A DNA stretch of 64,000 nt, from NCBI RefSeq assembly GCF_002278135.3, contig NZ_CP029425.2:1836001-1900000 (forward strand), written 5' to 3'. This DNA is from Bradyrhizobium ottawaense. Lineage in GTDB: Bacteria; Pseudomonadota; Alphaproteobacteria; Rhizobiales; Xanthobacteraceae. The notes under the pieces are model-generated. The model was not told the origin of the DNA. It ran no database searches and was given only the letters and a program-made list of their open reading frames with translations. The position numbers were made by a program, and so were the translations under genes. Within the stretch, counting starts at the first letter, position 1. Each line of letters opens with the position of its first letter. Shown one piece after another: positions 25,244 to 34,797 of the stretch.

Positions 25244-27043
25244 GTGACCACAACCATCAACATCAATGCCTACAGCGACGCGCTGGTGGTCCTCGGCACT
25301 GCCGGCGTCGTGGTGCCGATTGTCCGCCATTGGGGCATCAATCCCGTGCTGGGCTATCTCGGTGCCGGCGCCATTCTCGGTCCGCTCGGGCTCGGCTCGC
25401 TCGTTCAGCAGCTCCCGTTGCTGTACTGGGTCACCGTCGCCGACGCGCAGAATGTCGAGGGTATCGCCAATCTCGGTATCGTCTTCCTGCTGTTCCTGAT
25501 CGGGCTCGAACTATCTTTCAGGCGGCTCGTCACGATGCGGCGCCTGGTGTTCGGGCTTGGTGGCCTGCAGGTGCTGGCGACGTCCGCCATGATTTTCGGC
25601 GTGACGCTTCTCTCCGGGCAGAGCTCGGATACTGCCGTCATCCTGGGCGCGAGCCTTGCGTTGTCCTCGACGGCGATCGTGCTCGAGCTTTTGTCCACCG
25701 AGAAACGACTTGCGACCACTGCCGGTCGCGCCAGCTTCTCGGTGCTGCTGGCCCAGGACCTCGCAGTCGTTCCCATTCTGGTTTTCGTCTCGGTGCTCGG
25801 CGCGGAGAGTGGCGGCTCCGTCCTGGCGCACATCTCCAGCGCGATCCTGAAGGCCGCGCTGGCGGTCGCTGTCCTCACTCTGCTCGGACGGCTGCTGATG
25901 CGGCCGCTGTTCCAGATGGTTGCGGGCACCCACTCGACCGAGCTGTTTGTTGCCGCGACCTTGTTCGTCATCGTCGGCGCAGGGATTGCCGCGCACCAGG
26001 CGGGCCTGTCGATGGCGCTCGGAGCATTCGTTGCGGGACTGATGCTGGCGGAAACGGAGTATGGCAAGGCCATTGAGGCCACCGTCGAGCCGTTCAAGGG
26101 CCTGCTGCTGGGCATCTTCTTCTTCACGGTCGGCATGGCCATCGACTTCCGCGTGTTCATGCGCGAGCCTGGTTGGCTGCTGGCCGCGGTCATCGGCATT
26201 CTCGTCGGCAAGGCGATCGTGCTCATCCTCCTCGGCCGGCTCTTCAAGCTGTCCTGGGCGACGGCGATCGAGATCGGCTTCCTGCTGGGTCCCGTCGGTG
26301 AATTCGCGTTCGTCAGCATCGGGATGGCGGTGGCCGGCGGCTTGATCGAGCCGCGCGTGTCGAGCTTTGCCGTCGCCGTCACCGCCGTGACGATGGCCTT
26401 GACACCGCTCTTGAGCATGCTCGGACGCCGACTGGCCGCGAAGCTGGGTCCTGAGCGCTCGCCCGATCCAGAGCTGGCGGTCCGGCCGCCCGGCGACCGG
26501 GCGCAGGCCATCGTGGTCGGCTACGGCCGCGTTGGAAAAGTCGTCTGTTCGCTGCTGACCAGCCACGGCCTGAACTACATCGCGGTCGATCACGAGGCCG
26601 TCGCGGTGGCGCGCGACCGCCGCGACGGTCACAAGGTCTATTTTGGCGATGCGACAGAGCTCGGTTTCCTCGAGGCTTGCGGCCTGATGCAGACGACCGG
26701 TGTGATCATCACCATCCAGTCGCGGCCGGCGATCGATGCTGTCGTCGAGCGGATCCGGGCGGTGCGGCCGGATGTGCTGATCGTTTCACGTGCGCGGGAC
26801 GCCGACCATGCCCGCCACCTCTACGCGATCGGCGCAACCGATGCGGTGCCGGAAACCATCGAGGCAAGCCTGCAGCTTTCCGAAGCCGCACTGGTCGGCC
26901 TCGGAGTTGCGGTCGGGCATGCGATAGCCTCGGTGCACGAGAAGCGGGATGAATTCCGACTGACGCTGCAGCAAGCCGCCCGCATTGCCGGACAGGAGAA
27001 AGTGCGCCCGCTCGATCTCACGGGGCGCCGGTCCCCGCGATAG
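25244..27043 (+). CDS. Kef-type/CPA2 monovalent cation:proton antiporter with RCK domain
   Basis: A 599-residue CPA2 antiporter. Residues about 1-390 form 12-13 membrane helices, including PVLGYLGAGAILGPLGLG and the GLSMALGAFVAGLMLAET motif of Kef proteins. A TrkA-N (RCK) domain with GYGRVGKVV follows from residue about 420. It exchanges K+ for H+ and is gated by the nucleotide-binding domain. The only start with the right register is the GTG at 25244, with AAGGG just upstream; the ATG at 25233 ends in a stop after four codons. YbaL-like proteins are the closest type I recognise. Confidence 0.9.
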   Translation: MTTTININAYSDALVVLGTAGVVVPIVRHWGINPVLGYLGAGAILGPLGLGSLVQQLPLLYWVTVADAQNVEGIANLGIVFLLFLIGLELSFRRLVTMRRLVFGLGGLQVLATSAMIFGVTLLSGQSSDTAVILGASLALSSTAIVLELLSTEKRLATTAGRASFSVLLAQDLAVVPILVFVSVLGAESGGSVLAHISSAILKAALAVAVLTLLGRLLMRPLFQMVAGTHSTELFVAATLFVIVGAGIAAHQAGLSMALGAFVAGLMLAETEYGKAIEATVEPFKGLLLGIFFFTVGMAIDFRVFMREPGWLLAAVIGILVGKAIVLILLGRLFKLSWATAIEIGFLLGPVGEFAFVSIGMAVAGGLIEPRVSSFAVAVTAVTMALTPLLSMLGRRLAAKLGPERSPDPELAVRPPGDRAQAIVVGYGRVGKVVCSLLTSHGLNYIAVDHEAVAVARDRRDGHKVYFGDATELGFLEACGLMQTTGVIITIQSRPAIDAVVERIRAVRPDVLIVSRARDADHARHLYAIGATDAVPETIEASLQLSEAALVGLGVAVGHAIASVHEKRDEFRLTLQQAARIAGQEKVRPLDLTGRRSPR

Positions 27044-27119
27044 CCTCCCATCCGGGTCGCTATGCGCTGCGGACTGCGATGATCTGGCAAAACCCGCCCG
27101 CGCAGACTACATCTGCGCC

Positions 27120-27941
27120 ATGGCAAACGCTCCACTGGCAAGCTCCCCGCTCCAGGATTTCGTCGGCCGGCACGAAAAACTGTTCGTGCTGACCGGCGCC
27201 GGCTGCAGCACCAATTCTGGCATTCCCGATTATCGCGACAGCAACGGCAATTGGAAGCGGACCCAGCCGGTCAACTTCCAGTCCTTCATGTCGGACGAGC
27301 ATACGCGGCGGCGCTATTGGGCGCGCAGCCTGATCGGCTGGCGGCGGTTCGGCCAGGCTCGCCCGAACGATGCGCATCGCGCGCTGGCCCGGCTCGAGGC
27401 GAACGGCCGGTGCGGGATGCTGCTGACCCAGAACGTCGACCGGCTGCATCAGTCGGCCGGCCACCGCCAGGTGATCGACCTGCACGGCCGGCTCGATCTG
27501 GTTCGCTGCATGGGCTGCGGCCGCAAGACGCCGCGCGATGAGTTTCAGCACGCGCTTGGTCGCGCGAATGCGGCGTGGCTGACGCTCGATGCGGCCGATG
27601 CACCCGATGGCGACGCTGATCTGGAGCACGAGGAGTTTTCGTCCTTCCAGGTACCTCCTTGCGAAGCCTGCGGCGGCATCCTCAAGCCCGACGTCGTGTT
27701 CTTCGGCGAGAACGTGCCCCGCGACATCGTCGCCACCGCGCAGGATCATCTGGCGCAGGCCGACGCCATGCTGATCGTCGGCTCCTCGCTGATGGTCTAT
27801 TCCGGATTCCGCTTCGTGCAGGCTGCCGCGCAGCGCAATATTCCGATTGCGGCGGTCAATCTCGGCCGCACCCGCGCCGACGATCTCCTGACGCTCAAGG
27901 TCGAGGAGCGCTGCGAGGCGGCGCTTGCATTCCTGCTCTGA
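27120..27941 (+). CDS. Sir2 family NAD-dependent deacylase (sirtuin, class II-like)
   Basis: A 273-residue sirtuin. The NAD-binding motif is TGAGCSTNSGIPDYRD (residues about 25-40), then LLTQNVDRLHQSAG and the catalytic His in DLHGRLD. Four zinc cysteines appear as CMGC and CEAC. GAGxST-x-SGIPDYR and the NVDRLH form place it nearer SIRT4-like class II enzymes than bacterial CobB. Expected activity is NAD-dependent removal of lysine acyl groups or ADP-ribosylation in the cytoplasm. It is 76 bases after the Kef gene; a hairpin follows. Confidence 0.9.
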   Translation: MANAPLASSPLQDFVGRHEKLFVLTGAGCSTNSGIPDYRDSNGNWKRTQPVNFQSFMSDEHTRRRYWARSLIGWRRFGQARPNDAHRALARLEANGRCGMLLTQNVDRLHQSAGHRQVIDLHGRLDLVRCMGCGRKTPRDEFQHALGRANAAWLTLDAADAPDGDADLEHEEFSSFQVPPCEACGGILKPDVVFFGENVPRDIVATAQDHLAQADAMLIVGSSLMVYSGFRFVQAAAQRNIPIAAVNLGRTRADDLLTLKVEERCEAALAFLL

Positions 27942-27961
27942 TCGCGCAGGCGGTGAACTCA

Positions 27962-27987
27962 GCTTGCCTATTGCATAGGTGCCAAGC
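27962..27987 (+). terminator. Hairpin after the sirtuin gene
   Basis: Arms GCTTG-CCTAT at 27962-27971 pair with ATAGG (27975-27979) and CAAGC (27983-27987) around a 3-base loop, with a 3-base bulge. It begins 20 bases after the stop. No T-tract follows, so it may be a Rho-linked terminator. Confidence 0.35.
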
Positions 27988-28082
27988 AGAATGGCCGGGC
28001 GCGGCGTTGTCCTCGTCGTCCATGGCATGGAAATTGCTGCGCTTTCGACCTCAGTCTTGACGATCAGCGCGGAGAATTTGGA

Positions 28083-30167
28083 ATGCTTGAGGGAGCCGAG
28101 GTGCGGCTTGCCGTCGATATCGGTGGTACGTTCACCGACATCGTGCTGGACGTGGGGCAGGATCGCAAGACGCGCAAGCTGCTGACGACGCCGCAGCGCC
28201 CCGAACAGGCCGTGCTGGACGGGATGCGTCTCATTCTCGCCGATGCGCGCGCGCATATCAGCGACATCGACGTCTTCATTCACGGTACCACGCTCGCCAC
28301 CAACGCCATCATCGAGCGCCGCGGTGCCAAGACGGCCCTGATCGCGACCGAAGGCTTTCGCGACGTGCTCGATATCGGCACCGAGAGCCGCTACGATCAA
28401 TATGATCTCGGCATCGACAAACCGAGGCCGCTGGCGCCGCGCAGCCTGCGTTTCACCGTGCCCGAGCGCGTCGACGCCCACGGCGCCGTCCGTCTCCCGC
28501 TCGACGAAGCGTCGGTGCGTGCACTCGCGCCGAAATTGCGTGAGCTGGGCGTCGCGAGCGTCGCGATCGCGTTCCTGCACTCCTATGCCAATCCCGAGCA
28601 CGAGCGTCGTGCGGCCGCGATCCTGGCGGAGGAGATGCCTGATATCTCCGTGACGGTGTCCTCGGCCGTTTGCCCGGAGATTCGCGAGTATGAGCGCACA
28701 TCGACAGCGGTCGCGAACGCCTATGTGCAACCCCTGATCGACGGCTATCTCGCCCGCATGGCCGACGCCTTGCAGGTCGAGCAGTTCCGCGGCGCGATCT
28801 ATCTCGTCACCTCAGGTGGCGGCGTCACCTCGATCGAGACGGCGCGGCGCTTTCCGGTGCGCCTCGTCGAGTCCGGGCCTGCCGGCGGCGCAATCTTCGC
28901 GGCGCAGATCGCGGCGCGTCTTGGCGAGAGCAAGGTGCTGTCCTTCGACATGGGCGGCACCACGGCAAAGATTTGCCTGATCGAAAAGTACCAGCCCGAG
29001 ACCTCGCGCGTGTTCGAGGTCGATCGCGCCGCGCGCTTCCTCAAAGGCTCCGGCCTGCCGGTGCGCATCCCCGTGATCGAGATGGTCGAGATCGGCGCCG
29101 GGGGCGGCTCGATCGCCCATGTCGACGCGATGAAGCGCGTCACCGTCGGGCCCGAGAGTGCATCGTCCGAGCCGGGCCCGGCCTGCTACGGCCGCGGCGG
29201 CCAGCGTCCGGCGGTGACCGATGCGGACGTCGCGCTCGGCATGATTGATCCCGACGCATTTGCCGGCGGTACGATCAAGCTCGATCCGGAGCTTTCGAAG
29301 CAGGCGCTGCTGCGCAGCGTCGGCGAGCCGCTCGGCCTGTCGGCAGAGACTGCGGCCTATGCCGTGCACGAGGTCGTCTGCGAGAACATGGCGAGTGCGG
29401 CGCGTGTCCATGCGGTCGAGCGCGGCGAGATCGTCGGCCAGCACACGCTGATCGCCTTTGGCGGCGCGGCGCCGTTGCATGCGGCGCGCGTTGCCGAGAA
29501 GATCGGCGTCTCCCGCGTGATCGTGCCGTCGAATGCCGGTGTCGGCTCGGCCGTCGGTTTCCTTGCGGCACCGATCGCCTATGAGCTGGTGCGCAGTCGA
29601 CATGTCCGGCTCGATGATTTCGACACCGAAGCGGTGTCGGATCTCCTGCAGGAGATGGTGACCGAGGCGCGCGCGCTGGTCGAGCCTGGTGCTGCCGGTG
29701 CGCCGGTGCGCGAACGACGCGCCGCCTTCATGCGCTATGTCGGCCAGGGCCATGAGATCTCGGTCGAGTTGCCGAACCGGCGGCTGACGGGGGCCGATCT
29801 CGCCGGCCTGCGCCAGAAGTTCGAGGCGGACTATTCCGCGATGTTCGAGCGGCCGATCCCGGGCGCCGCGATCGAGGTGTTGAGCTGGTCGGTGCTCGCT
29901 ACGACGGAGGCGCGCAATCCATCTGCTGTCGCCGCCGTCACGCGCAAGCCTGCCGGCAAAGCTGTCGGCAGCCGCAAATTCTTCGACGGCCGCGCCGGCG
30001 AGGTGATCGAGATCCCGCTCTATCGCCGCGAGGACATGGTGCCGGGCGCGACCATCGCAGGCCCGGCCGTGATCGCGGAGGACGAGACCTCCACCTTCGT
30101 CTCCACCAGTTTTGACGCCCATATCGACGGTGCCGGCAGCATCGTCATGGAACGGAAGGCGGCCTGA
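28083..30167 (+). CDS. Hydantoinase/oxoprolinase family protein, subunit A
   Basis: A 694-residue HyuA-type subunit, with an ASKHA-like ATPase fold. The N-terminal phosphate-binding block is AVDIGGTFTD, then HGTTLATNAIIER and, centrally, SFDMGGTTAK. Enzymes of this family (5-oxoprolinase, N-methylhydantoinase, acetone carboxylase) open cyclic amides at the cost of ATP, with a B partner. Start ATG 28083 is used; a GTG at 28101, behind GAGGGAG, is a serious alternative. The B subunit starts 2 bases downstream, and a TRAP importer follows, suggesting a substrate that is imported as an organic acid or lactam. Confidence 0.9.
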   Translation: MLEGAEVRLAVDIGGTFTDIVLDVGQDRKTRKLLTTPQRPEQAVLDGMRLILADARAHISDIDVFIHGTTLATNAIIERRGAKTALIATEGFRDVLDIGTESRYDQYDLGIDKPRPLAPRSLRFTVPERVDAHGAVRLPLDEASVRALAPKLRELGVASVAIAFLHSYANPEHERRAAAILAEEMPDISVTVSSAVCPEIREYERTSTAVANAYVQPLIDGYLARMADALQVEQFRGAIYLVTSGGGVTSIETARRFPVRLVESGPAGGAIFAAQIAARLGESKVLSFDMGGTTAKICLIEKYQPETSRVFEVDRAARFLKGSGLPVRIPVIEMVEIGAGGGSIAHVDAMKRVTVGPESASSEPGPACYGRGGQRPAVTDADVALGMIDPDAFAGGTIKLDPELSKQALLRSVGEPLGLSAETAAYAVHEVVCENMASAARVHAVERGEIVGQHTLIAFGGAAPLHAARVAEKIGVSRVIVPSNAGVGSAVGFLAAPIAYELVRSRHVRLDDFDTEAVSDLLQEMVTEARALVEPGAAGAPVRERRAAFMRYVGQGHEISVELPNRRLTGADLAGLRQKFEADYSAMFERPIPGAAIEVLSWSVLATTEARNPSAVAAVTRKPAGKAVGSRKFFDGRAGEVIEIPLYRREDMVPGATIAGPAVIAEDETSTFVSTSFDAHIDGAGSIVMERKAA

Positions 30168-30169
30168 TC

Positions 30170-31828
30170 ATGAGCAAGGCAAATGGCGCGAGCCTGATCG
30201 ACCTTCAGATCATGTGGCACCGGCTGATCGCCGTGGTCGAGGAGCAGGCCCAGGTGCTGCTCCGCACCGCCTTCAGCCCGATCGTGCGCGAATGCGGCGA
30301 CCTCTCGGCCGGCGTGTTCGACCTCAAGGGGCGGATGCTGGCGCAGGCGGTGACCGGCACGCCCGGTCACGTCAACTCGATGGCGGAATCGGTCAAGCAC
30401 TTCATCAACCACTTCCCGATCGAGACGATGAAGGAGGGTGATGCCTACATCACCAACGATCCCTGGATGGGCACCGGTCATCTCAACGACTTCGTCGTCA
30501 CCACGCCCTGCTTCAAGGACGGCAAACCGGTCGCGCTGTTCTCCTGCACCAGCCACCTGATGGACATCGGCGGCATCGGCTTCGGGCCTGACGCCACCGA
30601 CGTGTTCATGGAGGGGCTCTACATCCCCATGCTGAAGCTGATCGACCAGGGCGTCGTCAACGAGACGCTGATGGCGATGATCCGCACCAACACGCGGCTG
30701 CCGATCGATACCGAGGGCGACACCTATTCGCTCGCCGGCTGCAACGACGTCGGCTGCGAGCGCCTGGTCGAGATGATGACCGAGTTCGGCATCGACACGC
30801 TCGACGGGCTCGGCGACTACATCTGCGACCGTTCGCGCGAGGCCGTGCTGGCCGAGATCGCAAAGCTGCCGAAGGGCAGCTGGCGCAACACCATGGTGGT
30901 CGACGGCTATGATGCGCCGGTGACGCTGGCTGCGACGCTGACGATCTCGGATGCGGGCATCCATGTCGATTTCGACGGCACCTCCGCGGCCTCGAAATTC
31001 GGCATCAACGTGCCCTTGTCCTACACCACCGCCTACACTGTGTTCGGCCTCGGCTGTGTCGTGGCGTCGCAGATCCCGAACAATGCCGGCTCGCTGTCGC
31101 CGCTGACGGTGTCGGCACCCGCAGGCGCGATCCTGAATGCGCCGAAGCCCGCGCCGGTCGCCTCGCGCCACATCATCGGGCAGATGCTGCCCGACGTGGT
31201 GTTCGGCTGCCTGCGCCAGATCATTCCCGAGCGCGTTCCGGCCGAAGGCACCTCGTGCCTGTGGAATCTCAACGTCCGCGGCCAGACCCGCTCCGGCGTC
31301 GGCGGCAATTACGGATTCTCGATGGCGGTGACCTCCAATGGCGGCACCGGTGCGCGCTTCGGCAAGGATGGGTTGTCGGCCACCGCCTATCCCAGCGGCG
31401 TGCGCGGCACGCCGGTCGAGATCGCGGAGACGCAGACGCCGCTGATCTTCTGGCGCAAGGAGCTGCGTCCGGATTCCGGCGGGGCAGGGCGCACCCGCGG
31501 CGGCCTCGGCCAGATCATCGAGGTCGGCAGCGGCGTCGATGCGCCGTTCGACATCTTGGCGGCGTTCGACCGCATCGATCATCCGCCGCGCGGGCGCGAT
31601 GGCGGCAAGAACGGCGAGGCCGGCTATGTCGGCCTCAAGTCAGGCAAGAAGCTGCGTGGAAAAGGATTTCAGCAGGTGCCGCCGGACGACCGGCTTGTTG
31701 TGCTGACGCCGGGCGGCGCCGGCATCGGCGCCCCCACGACGCGCGATCGCGCGGCGGTCAGGGACGACATCGAAAGCGGGCTCGTGTCCGCCGACAATGC
31801 GGCTGCAGTTTATGGGTACCCGCGCTGA
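30170..31828 (+). CDS. Hydantoinase B/oxoprolinase family protein, subunit B
   Basis: A 552-residue HyuB partner. The family block ECGDLSAGVFD occurs near residue 43 and GDAYITNDPWMGTGHLNDF follows near residue 93, with GTSCLWNLN in the middle. It forms the hydrolytic half of the ATP-dependent cyclic-amide-opening enzyme with the A subunit. The two genes are separated by two bases, so production is coupled. No carboxylase gamma subunit is seen, so acetone carboxylase is unlikely and a lactamase/hydantoinase role is favoured. Confidence 0.9.
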   Translation: MSKANGASLIDLQIMWHRLIAVVEEQAQVLLRTAFSPIVRECGDLSAGVFDLKGRMLAQAVTGTPGHVNSMAESVKHFINHFPIETMKEGDAYITNDPWMGTGHLNDFVVTTPCFKDGKPVALFSCTSHLMDIGGIGFGPDATDVFMEGLYIPMLKLIDQGVVNETLMAMIRTNTRLPIDTEGDTYSLAGCNDVGCERLVEMMTEFGIDTLDGLGDYICDRSREAVLAEIAKLPKGSWRNTMVVDGYDAPVTLAATLTISDAGIHVDFDGTSAASKFGINVPLSYTTAYTVFGLGCVVASQIPNNAGSLSPLTVSAPAGAILNAPKPAPVASRHIIGQMLPDVVFGCLRQIIPERVPAEGTSCLWNLNVRGQTRSGVGGNYGFSMAVTSNGGTGARFGKDGLSATAYPSGVRGTPVEIAETQTPLIFWRKELRPDSGGAGRTRGGLGQIIEVGSGVDAPFDILAAFDRIDHPPRGRDGGKNGEAGYVGLKSGKKLRGKGFQQVPPDDRLVVLTPGGAGIGAPTTRDRAAVRDDIESGLVSADNAAAVYGYPR

Positions 31829-31861
31829 CAAACCAGTGCGCTTGGTAAACGGAGGGGAGCA

Positions 31862-32860
31862 ATGATCACGCGACGGAACTTCACCGCGGGCGCAGCGACG
31901 CTGCTCGCCGCCGGCCACATCTCGACCCGCGCCCGGGCGGCGACGGCGAGCTGGGACATGTCGACGGTCTGGCCCGACGGCAATTTCCACACCCAGAACG
32001 CGATGGCCTTCGCGGAAGAAGTGAAGAAGCAGAGCGGCGGCTCGGTCGCGATTACCGTGAAGGCCGGTGGCCAACTCGGCTTCAAGGGACCCGAACATCT
32101 GCGCGCCGTGCGCGACGGCCTGGTGCCGCTTGCCGACGTCCTCAACATCCAGCAGGTCGGCGACGAGCCCTTCATGGGCGTCGAGAGCATTCCCTTCCTC
32201 TGCAGCTCGATGGACGAACTGAAGGTGCTGCACAAATATGTGCGGCCCGAATACGAGAAAGTCGCCGCACGCAACAACCAGAAGATCCTCTACATCGTGC
32301 CGTGGCCGACGCAGTATCTGCATCTCAAGGTCAAGGTCGCCGATGTCGACGGATTGAAGAACATCAAGATCCGCGTGCCCGACAAGAACGCCGTCGACAT
32401 GCTGGCCGTGGTCGGCATGGCGCCGGTGATGATCCCCTGGGGCGAGACCATCCCCGCGCTCGCCTCGGGCGCCGTCGCGGGCGTCTCGACCTCGGCGGTC
32501 TCGGGCGTCGACGGCAAGTTCTGGGAATTCCTGAAATACGTCTACCCGACCAATCACGTCTGGTCCTCGCAGATGCTCACCGTCAATCTCGATTCCTGGA
32601 AGGCCCTCAGCGCCGACCAACAGCAGATGGTCGCCGGCATCGCCGCGAAGATGGAGCCGGGGTTCTGGGCGAACTCGCTCAAGGCCGATGCCGACAGCCT
32701 CAACCGCCTGAAGGAGGGCGGCATGGAGGTGGTGCCGGTCTCGGGCGCGATGATGACGGATATCCGGGCCAAGACCGCGCCGCAGCTCGACGCCTTCCTC
32801 AAGCGCGTGCCGGCGGCCGATAAGCCGGTGCGGGCCTATCTCGCCGAAATGAAGCGCTGA
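31862..32860 (+). CDS. TRAP transporter substrate-binding protein (DctP family)
   Basis: A 332-residue DctP-type receptor. MITRRNFTAGAATLLAAG is a Tat-like signal ending near ARA (residue 27). The family block at about residues 150-180 includes NIKIRVPDKNAVD, in which the arginine normally grips a ligand carboxylate. GGAGGGG precedes the ATG. It is 33 bases downstream of hydantoinase B and followed by both membrane subunits. It probably captures an organic acid or lactam carboxylate for the hydantoinase pair. Confidence 0.9.
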   Translation: MITRRNFTAGAATLLAAGHISTRARAATASWDMSTVWPDGNFHTQNAMAFAEEVKKQSGGSVAITVKAGGQLGFKGPEHLRAVRDGLVPLADVLNIQQVGDEPFMGVESIPFLCSSMDELKVLHKYVRPEYEKVAARNNQKILYIVPWPTQYLHLKVKVADVDGLKNIKIRVPDKNAVDMLAVVGMAPVMIPWGETIPALASGAVAGVSTSAVSGVDGKFWEFLKYVYPTNHVWSSQMLTVNLDSWKALSADQQQMVAGIAAKMEPGFWANSLKADADSLNRLKEGGMEVVPVSGAMMTDIRAKTAPQLDAFLKRVPAADKPVRAYLAEMKR

Positions 32861-32867
32861 GGCCGAT

Positions 32868-33461
32868 ATGGTCAGCGTTTCGCCCGCGGCTTCACAAAGT
32901 CTCAACGCCGCGGCGCCGGCGCCGCTGCGCATTCTGCTCGACGGCATCGACCGTCTCGGCCGGCTCGACGGCTGGATCGGCGGCGGCTGCCTGTTGACGC
33001 TGACACTGCTGATGCTGTGCGAGGTCGCAACGCGCTTCCTCTCGAATTTCCTGTCGTTCTTCCCGCCGACGATCTCGATTGCCTGGGAATACTCATCCTA
33101 TCTGATGGCGGCGTCCTTCACCTTCGGAGCCGCCATGACCTTGCGTGTCGGCGGCCACATCCGTGTCGTGCTACTGCTCAAGAACGCGCCGGCGCCGTCG
33201 CAACGGGCGCTGGAGATCCTGTCGGCCGCGGCCGGTTTTGCCTTCATGGCGTTCCTGACCTCGGCCATGGCGAAGTTCGCTTTCGGCGCCTATGTGCGCG
33301 GCCAGGTCTCGACCTCGAGCGACACGCCGCTGTGGTTTCCGGAAGCCGTCGTCACCTTCGGCATGCTGCTGCTCACGCTGCAATTCCTGGCACGCGCGAT
33401 CCAGGCCGTGCTCGGCCTGCCGCTGGAGGATCACCGCATGAAGGCCTCGCCCGTCGAATGA
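32868..33461 (+). CDS. TRAP transporter small permease (DctQ family)
   Basis: A 197-residue small TRAP membrane subunit with four hydrophobic helices: LDGWIGGGCLLTLTLLML, the region around IAWEYSSYLMAASFTFGAA, FAFMAFLTSAM and FGMLLLTLQFLA. A 40-residue N-terminal extension precedes the first helix. It sits 7 bases after the binding protein and 31 before the large subunit, the usual P-Q-M order. Confidence 0.88.
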   Translation: MVSVSPAASQSLNAAAPAPLRILLDGIDRLGRLDGWIGGGCLLTLTLLMLCEVATRFLSNFLSFFPPTISIAWEYSSYLMAASFTFGAAMTLRVGGHIRVVLLLKNAPAPSQRALEILSAAAGFAFMAFLTSAMAKFAFGAYVRGQVSTSSDTPLWFPEAVVTFGMLLLTLQFLARAIQAVLGLPLEDHRMKASPVE

Positions 33462-33492
33462 CAGCTTTGCTCGCTCCTGGATTCCAGATCGC

Positions 33493-34797
33493 ATGACCAT
33501 CGAAGTCGTCGCCCTCTTCGCGATCCTGTTTGCGCTGCTGGCCTGCGGCGTGTGGATCGGCCTCACGCTCGCGCTGACAGCGACATTGCTGCTCGCGATG
33601 TTCCGCTCGATCCCGCTGGACAAGCTGTTGCCGCAATACGCCTGGAACATCCTGACCACGCAGGAGCTGCTGGCGCTGCCGCTGTTCATCCTGATGGGCG
33701 AGCTGCTGTTCCGCACCCGCCTGTCGCGCTCGCTGTTTCAGGGGCTGGCGCCCTGGGCGGGGTTGCTGCCCGGCCGATTGCTGCATGTCAACGTGATCGG
33801 CTGCACCATCTTCGCGGCGATCTCGGGCTCGTCGGCCGCGACCACGCAGGTGATCGGCCGCATGTCGCTCAACGAGCTCTTGCGCCGCGGCTATTCGCGC
33901 GACATCGCGATCGGTTCGCTCGCCGGTGCCGGCACGCTCGGCTTCCTGATCCCGCCGTCCAACATCATGATCATCTACGGCGTGCTCGGCGACGTCTCGA
34001 TCCTGAAACTGTTCACGGCCGGCGTGCTGCCCGGACTTCTGCTCGCCGCAACCTTCATGGGCTGGGTGATGCTGCACACGACCCTCAACCGCAGCATGGT
34101 GCCGGAGACGGAAGCCAAACTGTCGCAGGTGCCGTGGCGCGAGCGCTTTGCCGCGCTGAAGGATCTCGCGCCCGCGCTGTTCCTGATCGCCTGCGTGCTC
34201 GGCTCGATGTATGGCGGGCTCGCGACCCCGTCGGAAGCCGCCGCCGTCGGCGTGCTCGGCGCGGCGCTGGTCGCCTGGGCGCAGGGCTCGATGTCGCAGC
34301 AGGTGATACGCGACGTGCTCATCGGCTCGGTCGTGACCTGCTCGATGATCGCGCTGATCGTGCTCGGCGCTTCGATCCTCGGCAATGCCGCGGCCTTTCT
34401 CGGCATCCCGCAGGCCGTCGCCGCCTTCGTCAAGGGGCTCGGCCTGTCGCCCTTCATGCTGATCGTCGTGCTGATCGTCTTCTACCTGATCCTCGGCTGC
34501 TTCCTCGACGGCTTCTCGATGATCGTGATGACCTTGCCGATCGTGCTGCCCATCGTGAAGGGGGCAGGCTTCGACGAGATCTGGTTCGGCATCTTCCTCG
34601 TGCTCGCGGTCGAGATGGCGCAGATCACGCCGCCCGTCGGCTTCAACCTGTTCGTCATCCAGGGCCTCACCGAGGACGGCCTCGGCTACATCGCGCGCGT
34701 GACGCTGCCGTATCTCGTCATCATGATCGGCTTCGTGCTGCTGCTGACGCTCTGGCCCGGCATCGTCACGATTCTGCCGCGGGTGCTGTACGGGTAG
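33493..34797 (+). CDS. TRAP transporter large permease (DctM family)
   Basis: A 434-residue large TRAP subunit with about 12 helices, performing Na+-driven substrate movement. Family blocks visible are LPLFILMGELLFRT, FAAISGSSAATTQVIG and PPSNIMIIYGVLG, and near the C-terminus ITPPVGFNLFVIQG. It closes the hydantoinase-TRAP operon; about 980 gene-free, repeat-rich bases follow. Confidence 0.93.
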   Translation: MTIEVVALFAILFALLACGVWIGLTLALTATLLLAMFRSIPLDKLLPQYAWNILTTQELLALPLFILMGELLFRTRLSRSLFQGLAPWAGLLPGRLLHVNVIGCTIFAAISGSSAATTQVIGRMSLNELLRRGYSRDIAIGSLAGAGTLGFLIPPSNIMIIYGVLGDVSILKLFTAGVLPGLLLAATFMGWVMLHTTLNRSMVPETEAKLSQVPWRERFAALKDLAPALFLIACVLGSMYGGLATPSEAAAVGVLGAALVAWAQGSMSQQVIRDVLIGSVVTCSMIALIVLGASILGNAAAFLGIPQAVAAFVKGLGLSPFMLIVVLIVFYLILGCFLDGFSMIVMTLPIVLPIVKGAGFDEIWFGIFLVLAVEMAQITPPVGFNLFVIQGLTEDGLGYIARVTLPYLVIMIGFVLLLTLWPGIVTILPRVLYG

